From JAFEDN01 sp963697455 (GTDB lineage: Bacteria > Pseudomonadota > Gammaproteobacteria > Coxiellales > Coxiellaceae), in assembly GCA_963697455.1 (NCBI GenBank), contig CAVOOI010000017.1, positions 62,001 to 126,000 on the forward strand: a stretch of DNA of 64,000 bases, in the 5' to 3' direction. This document shows positions 28,443-37,055 of the stretch, in pieces. Numbering within the stretch: the stretch's first letter is position 1; each line of letters starts with the position of its first letter. Under the pieces are notes generated by a model. It was not told the DNA's origin. It made no database searches and saw only the letters and a program-made list of their open reading frames with translations. Made by a program: the position numbers and the translations under genes.

Positions 28443-30466
28443 CTAGCAAATGCGTTGATATTTGAAAGTGGAGTTATAGTAATAGTTAATTCAGTGGGTT
28501 CGCCTTGGCGTTGCCAGCAGAGTTTTTGGGTTGGAACCACTACTCCGTAGCTGGGGGAAATTCTGGCGTCTTCAATTGCGAGCTGCCAGGATTTTTTTTC
28601 TTTCCAGGTTAATAAGAATTGTTTACCTTGCGCGCGTAAAATCACATCTTGTTCCGCATTTAAAGTAGGTTCCACATTGGCGGCTAAATGCAATGGAATT
28701 TGATAACAATGGGTTCCGGCGCCAGTAAACTCATCTTTGATTGTGAGGGTGTGGGTGGCATGGTGCAAGCTAATGGATCTTTTCGGCATAATCGGCTGAG
28801 GAAGCCGTAAATAACCTGAATGAGATCCTTTAAATAAATCATTTTCGGTAGTGGTTTTCCATGCTAATACAGAATGAACGGCATCTTTATGAAAATGCCA
28901 CAGGTCGTCCCAGCGAATAAAACGGTTAATTTCTTCTCCGTCAATTTGTGGAGTGTTATGATATGCTGTGGAACGAAATAAATTGCGTTGTTCATAAGAA
29001 GCGGTATAAACATAGGCTCCGCAATCACTGATCAGCAGCACATTATCGAGCATTGCTTCAAAAGCCAGGCAATCATTATGGCCGTGTCCCCCGCGGCCAG
29101 CCAGGCCAATAGGACCGCAATCAATAAAAATATGGTCGGTGGCATTGCGCATAATATAAAAACCACCGGACCGAAACGCTTTAGAAGCAGGGGAGAATTG
29201 AGTTACTGACCCCTGGCGCAACTTCTGCAATGCTTCTGCTCCACATAACCAATATATTTCGCCGACCGGGCCTGCGAATTGCTCAATTAAATCTGCGATC
29301 TGCCATTTTACCCCAATCAGTGCGCTTAAATAACGATGATCGTTGATCGACTGTACTCCAAAAGGTAAGACCCTAGCGTCGTCGGCGTCCCCCCATAACG
29401 GGACCGAGCCGTTCGAACGTGAATAAGCTTGGGCGTAACGAGCCATTTCGATAAGACGCTGCCGGTAAGTTTCAGGAATAGATAATCCTTGCGCCTCGCG
29501 ATAACATGCCGGTAAAAAAAATAATTCGAGCACCAAACGATGATAGGCGGTAGAGGCTTCGAAATCGACGCCATCCGCAAACACCTGGCGCGGTAGTTCG
29601 CGCATTAAAATATCCCATCCGATCCGCAACCAACGTTCAGATTTTTGACTACTACCAAAAAACAATCCCGCAAAACATAAACCAGCCGCGTCCGCAGTGA
29701 AATGATTGCCGTTGATATCGCTGGCTTCTAAATGTTTACTAGTAAATTCAGCATGCAACACCAAACTGGATAAAAATCGCTGCTGAAAAACCGGGTCAGC
29801 CCAAGCGCGACTCGCATGAAATACATGGAAAAACCAGGTCCAGGTGATAATTCGCAAAGCCACTTCCATCGTGCATGCCCAATTAACGCTGCACGCATAA
29901 GGATTGGCGTCGATCCATTGTTCGAGAATTTCTTTCACTAACAACGCATATTGTTCGTCACCCGCAAGTAAATAGGCTTGTCCTGCAGGAATCAGCCATT
30001 GCATTCGTGAAAGCTCCCATGGAAATTTTACATCACTGGGACGGTCAGGATTGCGATAATCAATATCCCGCATATATTTTAGCGGCCAAGAAAATCCAGT
30101 CTTATAATCTTTAAGCCAATCAATTTGCTCGCCAAGATAGATTAAACCAGAACCTAATAGATCAACTTGTTTGTTGAGGGCTAAACTAGCTTTTTCAATA
30201 ATCAGTTTACATTCATGCGGATATTGTTCAGAGAATTTTTCGTGGCCAAGCACTTGCGTAGGCGAGACATAAGTCCGTTTGCTTAGATTATCCCACAAAA
30301 TTGCCAAACTGGCCGTGCCAGTGATCTGCAATAATTTTTGCAAATTGAATTTAGCCGCCTGCCTGGGCCTGACATAGCGTGCTAATTGTTCATTGCATAA
30401 TTGCCATATCCGTTTGGCAATAATATGCGGCGGTTTGCGTAATCCACGCCTGATCTTACTAAGCAT
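28439..30466 (-). CDS. Heparinase II/III family polysaccharide lyase
   Basis: 675 aa from ATG 30466, chosen because AAGGAG lies 6 bases upstream; the longer frame to 30499 would run into the brnT promoter. The N-terminal alpha/alpha toroid region includes YLGEQIDWLKDYKTGFSWP and MDWACTM-like helices; the C-terminal beta-sandwich begins near FRSGGFYIMRNATDH and holds GGHGHNDCLAFEA, the conserved His region of the family. It may trim or depolymerise the uronic-acid polymer made by this locus. No signal peptide is obvious. Confidence 0.85.
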   Translation of the reverse strand: MLSKIRRGLRKPPHIIAKRIWQLCNEQLARYVRPRQAAKFNLQKLLQITGTASLAILWDNLSKRTYVSPTQVLGHEKFSEQYPHECKLIIEKASLALNKQVDLLGSGLIYLGEQIDWLKDYKTGFSWPLKYMRDIDYRNPDRPSDVKFPWELSRMQWLIPAGQAYLLAGDEQYALLVKEILEQWIDANPYACSVNWACTMEVALRIITWTWFFHVFHASRAWADPVFQQRFLSSLVLHAEFTSKHLEASDINGNHFTADAAGLCFAGLFFGSSQKSERWLRIGWDILMRELPRQVFADGVDFEASTAYHRLVLELFFLPACYREAQGLSIPETYRQRLIEMARYAQAYSRSNGSVPLWGDADDARVLPFGVQSINDHRYLSALIGVKWQIADLIEQFAGPVGEIYWLCGAEALQKLRQGSVTQFSPASKAFRSGGFYIMRNATDHIFIDCGPIGLAGRGGHGHNDCLAFEAMLDNVLLISDCGAYVYTASYEQRNLFRSTAYHNTPQIDGEEINRFIRWDDLWHFHKDAVHSVLAWKTTTENDLFKGSHSGYLRLPQPIMPKRSISLHHATHTLTIKDEFTGAGTHCYQIPLHLAANVEPTLNAEQDVILRAQGKQFLLTWKEKKSWQLAIEDARISPSYGVVVPTQKLCWQRQGEPTELTITITPLSNINAFAS

Positions 30467-30492
30467 GAATACTCCTTGTAAGAAGATCGACA

Positions 30493-30527
30493 TTGACAAA
30501 TTACTAAAATGTAACTACAATATTGTA
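30493..30527 (+). promoter_or_regulatory. Sigma-70 promoter with overlapping palindromic operator for brnTA
   Basis: TTGACA (30493-30498), a 17-bp spacer and TACAAT (30516-30521) make a near-consensus promoter. The -10 box is half of the perfect palindrome TACAATATTGTA (30516-30527). BrnA antitoxins repress their own operon, and an operator over the -10 box fits that. Confidence 0.8.
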
Positions 30528-30565
30528 ATATTAATGGGGAATAGTTAACAAATCAAGGAATATTT

Positions 30566-30847
30566 GTGGAATTTGAATGGGATAACAGCAAGAACGCTAA
30601 AAATAAAAAAAAACATGGGCTCAGTTTTGAATTAGCCTCCTTAATTTTTCATGACTTACATTTGCTGAGCGTACCTGATTCTCGTTACAACGAAGAAAGA
30701 TGGCTCAGTATAGGACAAATTGAGGAGAACATCGTCTATGTTGCGCATACTATTGGAGAAAATGAAAATGGTGAAGAAATTATCCGTATTATCTCAGCGC
30801 GAAAAGCGACGCCAAGTGAAGAACGGCGATATTACACTGACCGCTGA
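30566..30847 (+). CDS. brnT: BrnT family toxin
   Basis: 93 aa starting at GTG 30566 with AAGGAA upstream. The fold signature FEWDNSKNAKNKKKHGLSF (N-terminal W-D-x-x-K...K-H-G) and the C-terminal RIISARKATPSEERRYY are characteristic of BrnT, a RelE-like ribonuclease that stops translation. The reading frame is intact. It overlaps the antitoxin gene by 86 bp if that starts at 30762. Confidence 0.92.
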   Translation: MEFEWDNSKNAKNKKKHGLSFELASLIFHDLHLLSVPDSRYNEERWLSIGQIEENIVYVAHTIGENENGEEIIRIISARKATPSEERRYYTDR

Positions 30848-31086
30848 AATGAAACAGGAATTAGCCAAACTAAAACGACGAAAAGTTAATTTATCTGATG
30901 AAGATGCGCCAGAAATTTCTGACTGGAAGACGCCGTCCGAGCTAAATTTTATCGCCCAATAAAATCACAAATTACTATCCGTCTGGATGCAGACGTGCTG
31001 GACTGGTTTAAGCACCACTCCGATAAATATCAGCGGTTAATTAATAAAGCATGCCGAGAATACATGAAACAACATTCTCATGGATA
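30762..31086 (+). pseudogene. brnA: BrnA antitoxin, frameshifted before the RHH domain
   Basis: The frame from ATG 30762 (MKMVKKLSVLSQREKRRQ) ends at 30962 after ELNFIAQ. One base shift near 30955-30965 restores KSQITIRLDADVLDWFKHHS and INKACREYMKQHSHG, the ribbon-helix-helix DNA-binding domain of BrnA, ending at 31086. If the shift is real, the toxin would lack a full antitoxin and autorepressor, which should be harmful unless BrnT is also inactive. That makes a sequencing indel worth suspecting. Confidence 0.75.
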
Positions 31087-31111
31087 AAAACTCCTAGCTC
31101 AGCAATTCTTG

Positions 31112-32032
31112 TTAGCGTCGTATGTCTTGTGGAGTCATTTTTAAAGTAAAGTGGCGAAAGGGTGCGAACACTTGCGGATCGTTGGGGACGGGCAGCGGTG
31201 AGGCTTTGTAAATTGCGGTTTCGGCTGCGCGGTCCAAGGCTGCATTGCCGCTGCTGCGAACTAATTGTGCATGAGAAACTACTCCCGCCGGCGTCAGATC
31301 AATAGTGTAAACACAGAAAATAGCAGGATCAACGCCGTCTGGAATGAGCCATTGATTAGCAATGGCCATTAAAATACGCGCGCGATATTGGTCAATCACT
31401 CCCTGCATTTGCTGCGCTTTAGCCAATTGCGCTTGATCGCTGGCGATCTGCTGTTGCATAAGCTGTTGCTGCAAAGTGTTTTGTTTAGCCGCCAATTCAA
31501 CTTGCTTTTGCTTGGCCGCCGCTAATTCTTGTTGTTTTTTTTCCATTTGCGCTTTTGCCTGGATAGCCTGCTGCTGTTTTTTTAATGCCAGTGCTTTTGC
31601 TTGTTCAGCTTGTTGTTGTTTTTTTAAAGCTAACGCTTTCGCTTGCGCTTCTTGTTGTTGCTTTTGCTGTGCTTGGAGTTGCGCCAAATGCTGCTGTTCA
31701 GTTTGCAATTGTTGCATGGCTTGCTGTTGATTTGCTTTGATTTGGGCTAGACGTTGTTCCTGGGCCAGCTTTGCTTGCCGGGCAGCTTCTGCTTGAGCCT
31801 GTAATTGCTGCACTTTTTGTTGCTGCGCTGCTTGCTGTTGCGCTTCGCGCATTTGAATGGCTTGTACTTGGGCTGACACTTGCGCAGAGTCAATGACTGC
31901 AGCATGGACAACCGGCTGGGTATTTGGCGCAGAAGCATCGAGCCGGTATGAAGTGACCGGCGAGACTGCAATTAATGCAATAATAATGGCAAGGTGTATC
32001 GCAACTGAAAGGATAAACGGCAGACGTTTCAT
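31112..32032 (-). CDS. tolA: Tol-Pal system protein TolA
   Basis: 306 aa. One N-terminal membrane helix (LPFILSVAIHLAIIIALIAV) is followed by a long Gln/Ala/Lys-rich helical domain with repeated LALKKQQQAEQAKA units (about 70-205). The C-terminal domain (RILMAIANQWLIPDGVDPAI, LVRSSGNAALDRAAETAI) is the TolB/Pal-binding TolAIII or TonB-like fold. TolA spans the periplasm and transmits force from TolQR to Pal. It sits 9 bp after priA rather than next to tolB, and tolQ/tolR are not in the window. Confidence 0.92.
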   Translation of the reverse strand: MKRLPFILSVAIHLAIIIALIAVSPVTSYRLDASAPNTQPVVHAAVIDSAQVSAQVQAIQMREAQQQAAQQQKVQQLQAQAEAARQAKLAQEQRLAQIKANQQQAMQQLQTEQQHLAQLQAQQKQQQEAQAKALALKKQQQAEQAKALALKKQQQAIQAKAQMEKKQQELAAAKQKQVELAAKQNTLQQQLMQQQIASDQAQLAKAQQMQGVIDQYRARILMAIANQWLIPDGVDPAIFCVYTIDLTPAGVVSHAQLVRSSGNAALDRAAETAIYKASPLPVPNDPQVFAPFRHFTLKMTPQDIRR

Positions 32033-32041
32033 ATATTATGC

Positions 32042-34039
32042 CTATATAAGTTCTTGTGGATCAACATCAAGCGACCAGCGTACTTTACTAGCCATTTTAA
32101 CACGATTTAAAGTGGGAACCCACTGTTTAAGCACGTCTTGTAGTTCTGTACGTTTTGCAGCTTGCAGTAATAGATGTCCACGAAAACGGCCCGCGCAACG
32201 CTCCATTGGCGCCGGAATTGGGCCTAATAAATTCAAATTTTTCACTTCAGGCATATTTTGCAGGCTGATTTTGGCCGCCTCCAGAAAGGTATGAGTGGTC
32301 TCCCGCAGATTGGCTTCAGCTCGCAATAAAGCTAAGTGGGCAAACGGTGGTAATAGCGCTTGCTGGCGTTCGATTAAAGTTTCTTGGGCAAAACGCTGAT
32401 AACCTGCCTTTAATAATAATTGTAAATGTGGATGGTGGGGATGATGAGTTTGAATAATCACTTCGCCGGCTCGCTCGGTTCGCCCGGCACGCCCAGCAAC
32501 TTGCACTAGTAATTGCGCCATTCTTTCCAGAGCGCGAAAATCCACGCTAAACAAACCGCTGTCGCCGTCAATAATGGCCACTAAGGTTAGATTAGGAAAA
32601 TGATGCCCTTTTGCCAACATTTGCGTGCCAATTAAAATTTGCGCTTTTTGCGAATGGATCTCAGCCAGTAATTTATCAATGCTACCGCGCTTTTTAGTAC
32701 TGTCGCGATCGATACGCACACAAACCTGTTGCGGAAAACATTCTGCAATCACTTGTTCAATCCGTTCAGTACCTTGCCCTACTCTAATTAATTCGGAATA
32801 ACCGCATTGTCCACATTTAGCGGGGAGCGGCCTGAATGCACCACAGTGATGACAGTGCAACTTTTCTGGTTGCAAATGTAATGTCAGCCGCGCATCGCAA
32901 CGCGTACATTTTGCCATCCAGCCACAATGATGACACATCACCACTGCCGCGTAGCCGCGCCGATTTAAAAATAATAATACTTGACCGCCATTAGCCAGGT
33001 GCTCACGCATTTTATCTAGCAATTGGGCGCTTAAACCCCCGACTATGCGTTTATCACGCAAATCAATTAAGCTCACTTGTGGTGGCTGCGCGTCTCCTGC
33101 GCGTTGCGGCAGCGAAAGAGTTGTGTACTTGCGGTTTTTACCATTATAGAGGCTTTCCAGTGCCGGAGTGGCTGAGCCTAATACGACGGGAATATTTTCC
33201 AGCTGTCCGCGCACAATTGCCAAATCTCGCGCGGAATAACGCAAATTATTTTGTTGTTTAAAAGACAAATCATGTTCTTCATCCAGGATGATCATGCCCG
33301 GATTCAGTAGCGGCGTAAATATCGCTGAACGAGTGCCGATAATGATGGCCGCATGTCCTTGGAGCGCTTGCAGCCAACCGGTCAAGCGCTTTTTATCCGT
33401 TAAATCTGAATGTAAAAGTACGATCGGTACTTTAAACCGCTGCTCAAAACGCGCAAGAGTTTGTGGAGTCAGCGCGATTTCCGGCACCAGCACCAATACT
33501 TGTTTTCCCTGCTGGAGTAATGCGGTCATACTTTGAAAATAAACTTCGGTTTTGCCGCTGCCGGTCACTCCGTCTAATAAGAAGGCTTGGAACTTTTTAG
33601 CGGCAGTGATTGTTTGTACCGCTTGTAGCTGATGCGGGTTAAGCACTAAACCTGGAGGAATTTGACTAGCGGCTTGAATCCAAGCTTCTCCACCTACTGC
33701 CGGGCACTCCCGCCCCTGACGCAACGCTTTTGGCAAAGCCTGAGCGATCGTTTCGCCGAGCGGATACTGGTAGTAATCGCTCGCCCATTCACACAGCGCC
33801 ATGATGGGTGGCGTTAATACCGGCTGTTGATCTAATGTGGCTATTACCGTTTTTAATTGCTCAGCAGGAATATCGGTTTGCTGCTTGGTTGCGGTTAATA
33901 TCGCGGTTAGGACTCGCCGTCCAAATGGCACTTGCATTCTAATCCCAGGGCGCCATTGGCTGGATGTAGAATCGGTCGGCGGTAAATAATCAAACCGCCG
34001 CCACATGTGTACGGGTACGGCAAGCTCAAGAATAGGCAT
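32042..34039 (-). CDS. priA: Primosomal replication protein N' (PriA helicase)
   Basis: 665 aa, somewhat shorter than the usual 730. Walker A is DGVTGSGKTEVY near residue 158, and the DEEH box is IILDEEHDLSF. The zinc-binding insert has four Cys pairs (CHHCGWMAKCTRCDA, CHHCGAF, CGQCGY). Helicase motifs RVGQGTERIEQ and GTQMLAKGHHFPNLTLV follow. PriA reloads the replisome at stalled forks. The N-terminal 3'-DNA-binding domain (LELAVPVHMWRRFDYLPP) is complete. Confidence 0.95.
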   Translation of the reverse strand: MPILELAVPVHMWRRFDYLPPTDSTSSQWRPGIRMQVPFGRRVLTAILTATKQQTDIPAEQLKTVIATLDQQPVLTPPIMALCEWASDYYQYPLGETIAQALPKALRQGRECPAVGGEAWIQAASQIPPGLVLNPHQLQAVQTITAAKKFQAFLLDGVTGSGKTEVYFQSMTALLQQGKQVLVLVPEIALTPQTLARFEQRFKVPIVLLHSDLTDKKRLTGWLQALQGHAAIIIGTRSAIFTPLLNPGMIILDEEHDLSFKQQNNLRYSARDLAIVRGQLENIPVVLGSATPALESLYNGKNRKYTTLSLPQRAGDAQPPQVSLIDLRDKRIVGGLSAQLLDKMREHLANGGQVLLFLNRRGYAAVVMCHHCGWMAKCTRCDARLTLHLQPEKLHCHHCGAFRPLPAKCGQCGYSELIRVGQGTERIEQVIAECFPQQVCVRIDRDSTKKRGSIDKLLAEIHSQKAQILIGTQMLAKGHHFPNLTLVAIIDGDSGLFSVDFRALERMAQLLVQVAGRAGRTERAGEVIIQTHHPHHPHLQLLLKAGYQRFAQETLIERQQALLPPFAHLALLRAEANLRETTHTFLEAAKISLQNMPEVKNLNLLGPIPAPMERCAGRFRGHLLLQAAKRTELQDVLKQWVPTLNRVKMASKVRWSLDVDPQELI

Positions 34040-34042
34040 ACC

Positions 34043-35330
34043 CTACAGCATTCCTTTGTAGTTAGCAGTCAAACTTTCCAAACTCAAACGATTTAGAAAT
34101 AATGAATAAGTCATCCAAGTAATTAATCCAGATAAATCTTTAAATTGGGGCGGAATAAATTTAGGCGGAATTAGAATGCCTTCGTCGATTAAGTCTGAAT
34201 ATACCGATAAATCTTCGATAGTAGTTTTTCCTAAAAATAATAATGGAATATAATGCGCTGAGCCTTGTTTAATCGCTAATCGAATGTAATTATAAATTAA
34301 TACAAACCCTTTACTGTAAGATAGGTCTTTGGTAAACGGCCCTAAATTCGGCAACCCTCCGCGAAAAACTCGCATGGTGGCGTGATAACAGGTTTCTTCT
34401 TCAAACCCCAGGTCTTGGTAAAATTTAAAAACGTCTAGAAATTCAGCGCCTTGTTCAACCATATCAATGGCGGTTACTCGATGAGTTAGCATCAGTACCC
34501 GTTTGGGTGAAGATGAAAACGTAAAAATTTCCATAATAATCGCTAATCCTTCTTGGCTAATGGTTGAAGAAGGCGGGCCTTTACTCAGAAAAGTGCATAC
34601 CGGTTGAGAGAATCCATTTAAGGTGGTTGCCATATGTACCCAACCTTCATGAACTTCTAATACTCGTAATTCTCTCTCAGTAAATACCGCATTTTTACGC
34701 AACTTAATCCACTCCGCACCCGCGGAAGCATCCGCTATAATCTCATCGCTGAGTTTTACGCGAATCGGGCGCATTAGGAGTTTGAAAATATTGATTTAAT
34801 CGTTCTCCTAATACTGGAACCGCTTCTTCACTGGTATATTTTTTTTCGGCTAAGACATCTGGGACTAATATACCTTTGCTTAAAGTGCTAGTGACCAATT
34901 TAGCCAGATCTTGCAAAGTCGGCGCACCGGCGTAAAAAGCATCTTGCGCACTGCCATATAACTCTTGGGAAATTTTTGGAAACTCACTGGTGCCGCGCGC
35001 TTGCAGCAAGCGAATGACCTCTCTATATTCCCGGCACATCCGCTGCATGATATTGGAGACTCCGCTAAACTGGCCGAGCTGCCGGCGAATATCGCGTTCT
35101 ATGGCATAAAACTCTTCGGTTTTTTGAGTTGGATCAAAGCCTAGCGGATTTTTTGCATACATGTTGAGGTCAACCCGTGGCGGTTCTTTGCAGCGTTGTT
35201 TAAAAAATTCCAGCTTTACGCCTTGATCCCATTTCAATGCATTTAAAATGCGAATATTCTCCTGGGCGCGAACCAGGCGTTGTGATAACGCGTGCAGAAT
35301 TTTCTTATATTCCAGGAGGGGGATTTCCAC
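34043..35330 (-). pseudogene. QEGLA-motif (DUF1704, MATCAP-like) metallopeptidase, frameshifted
   Basis: Two overlapping frames together give one DUF1704 protein of about 430 aa. The N-terminal half runs from GTG 35330 (preceded by AAAGGAA) to RLNQYFQTPNAP. The C-terminal half starts at IRVKLSDEIIADASAG and holds the HExxxH zinc motif VHEGWVH and the family motif QEGLA. One extra G (minus-strand C) in the GGG at 34767-34769 accounts for the shift. Eukaryotic relatives (MATCAP) are tubulin tyrosine carboxypeptidases; the bacterial substrate is unknown. An ATG at 34774 could allow separate translation of the second half. Confidence 0.82.
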
Positions 35331-35461
35331 TATCGATGTTCCTTTAATTAATTTCGAACAAATGATAGCAGCTAAAGCACCCCTATTGCCATAAAAACAA
35401 GTTGTCAACCGGAACAACAACTGTCATCATATTGGGAATTATGAGGTTATGAGGCAAATAT

Positions 35462-36028
35462 ATGGCTAACATCAGCACCAACGAATTTCGCAGTGGCGTT
35501 AAAGTCATGATGGACGGCGACCCTTGCAATATCCTAGAAAATGAATTTGTTAAACCTGGGAAAGGCCAAGCATTTAACCGGGTAAGATTGCGCAATCTTA
35601 AATCCGGGCGGGTTTTAGAGCGCACATTTAAATCCGGTGATACTTTACCTTCCGCAGATGTCGTCGATATGGAAATGCAGTACCTTTATAATGACGGTGA
35701 ATTGTGGCACTTCATGAATAATGAATCATTTGAGCAGTATACCGCCACCGAGATCGTGATGGGCGAGGCCAAACAATGGTTAAAAGGCCAAGAAACCTGC
35801 ATTATTACTATGTACAACGGCTTACCATTAACGGTCACTCCACCCAACCAAGTTATTTTAACTATCACGGAAACTGATCCGGGATTAAAAGGCGATACCG
35901 TCAGCGGCGGCGGCAAATCCGCAGTTTTAGAAACTGGAGCGGTAGTGCGCGTGCCTTTATTCATTGAACAAGGTGAACTCATCAAAGTGGACACTCGCAC
36001 CGGGCAGTATGTCTCTCGCGTCAAGTAA
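35462..36028 (+). CDS. efp: Translation elongation factor P
   Basis: 188 aa, the standard length. The three beta-barrel domains are present, and the modifiable residue is Lys34 in VKPGKGQAFNRVRL. EF-P relieves ribosome stalling at polyproline stretches; several proteins here contain such runs (for example the small lipoprotein with PPPRPP). The modification enzyme gene epmA follows and overlaps by 20 bp. Confidence 0.97.
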   Translation: MANISTNEFRSGVKVMMDGDPCNILENEFVKPGKGQAFNRVRLRNLKSGRVLERTFKSGDTLPSADVVDMEMQYLYNDGELWHFMNNESFEQYTATEIVMGEAKQWLKGQETCIITMYNGLPLTVTPPNQVILTITETDPGLKGDTVSGGGKSAVLETGAVVRVPLFIEQGELIKVDTRTGQYVSRVK

Positions 36029-36980
36029 TCCTGATTGGTTACCAAATGCACCGCTGAGCAATTTACGTCTGCGCGCGAAAATATTAGCGCAAATACGCCA
36101 GTTTTTTTCTGACCGCCAAGTCATGGAGGTAGAAACTCCGGTATTAGGACAATTTACCATTACCGATCGTCACATTGGTAGTTTATCTGTTCCCACGCCC
36201 GATGGGCGTGATTATTATCTGCAAACCTCTCCAGAATACGCAATGAAGCGTTTATTAGCGGCGGGCTGTGGCTGCATTTATCAAATTTGCAAAGCATTCC
36301 GCGCCGCTGAAAATGGCCAAAAACATAATCCCGAATTTACGATGCTAGAATGGTATCGGGTCGGCTTCAATCATCACCAACTGATGAATGAAATTAATAG
36401 CTTATTGCAAACTATTTTAAAAACGCCGCCTGCAAAATCGATCACCTACGCAAAATTATTCGATCAATATTTAAAGATTAATATTTTCAGTTGTACTGAG
36501 AACGAATTACGTTCCCACATCAAAAATCAAGGCTGGATGGATTTGGGCGTTAATGAATTGGACCACGATTCTTGCCTGCAATTACTAATGAGCCACGCGA
36601 TAGAACCCAATTTGGGATTTGATGCGCCCTTATTCGTATACGATTTTCCAACGACGCAAGCGGCATTAGCGCGTTTAAGCAACACCGATCCGCAAGTAGC
36701 AGAACGTTTTGAGCTTTATATTCAAGGTATCGAAATTGCTAATGGTTTTCACGAGTTAACTGACTCAAACGAGCAAGAACAAAGATTCTTAAACGATCAA
36801 CAGCAGCGTCAGCAACGAGGCGAAGCTGTTCCAGTAGTCGACTCACGCTTCTTAGCCGCGCTAAAACATGGCCTGCCAGACTGCGCAGGCGTGGCGTTAG
36901 GAGTTGATCGCTTAGTGATGCTGGCAGCGCAAGCGAAACACATCGATGAAGTAATCGCTTTTTCATGGGCCCGCAGTTAA
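36009..36980 (+). CDS. epmA: EF-P beta-lysylation ligase EpmA (GenX/PoxA)
   Basis: 323 aa from ATG 36009, matching the E. coli length; the longer frame from 35964 lies inside efp. It is a stand-alone class II lysyl-tRNA synthetase catalytic core without the anticodon-binding domain. Motif 2 region CKAFRAAENGQKHNPEFTML and motif 3 GVALGVDRLVML are clear. EpmA attaches beta-lysine to Lys34 of EF-P. Direct linkage of efp and epmA supports joint function; epmB (the lysine aminomutase) is not in this window. Confidence 0.95.
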   Translation: MSLASSNPDWLPNAPLSNLRLRAKILAQIRQFFSDRQVMEVETPVLGQFTITDRHIGSLSVPTPDGRDYYLQTSPEYAMKRLLAAGCGCIYQICKAFRAAENGQKHNPEFTMLEWYRVGFNHHQLMNEINSLLQTILKTPPAKSITYAKLFDQYLKINIFSCTENELRSHIKNQGWMDLGVNELDHDSCLQLLMSHAIEPNLGFDAPLFVYDFPTTQAALARLSNTDPQVAERFELYIQGIEIANGFHELTDSNEQEQRFLNDQQQRQQRGEAVPVVDSRFLAALKHGLPDCAGVALGVDRLVMLAAQAKHIDEVIAFSWARS

Positions 36981-37055
36981 TTTTTAAATGGCCAAAACTC
37001 ATGAAAGTCACTTGAAAAATAATCATTATAATGAATAAAGTCTAATTAATTTTGC

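Noticed and set aside
31476..31730. A Cys/Ala-rich 84-residue frame opposite tolA
   Set aside because: The Cys and Ala runs are the antisense reading of the Gln/Ala/Lys repeats of TolA.
35964..36008. Longer epmA start inside efp
   Set aside because: ATG 36009 gives the normal EpmA length of 323 residues; the extra 15 residues would only read through efp in another frame.
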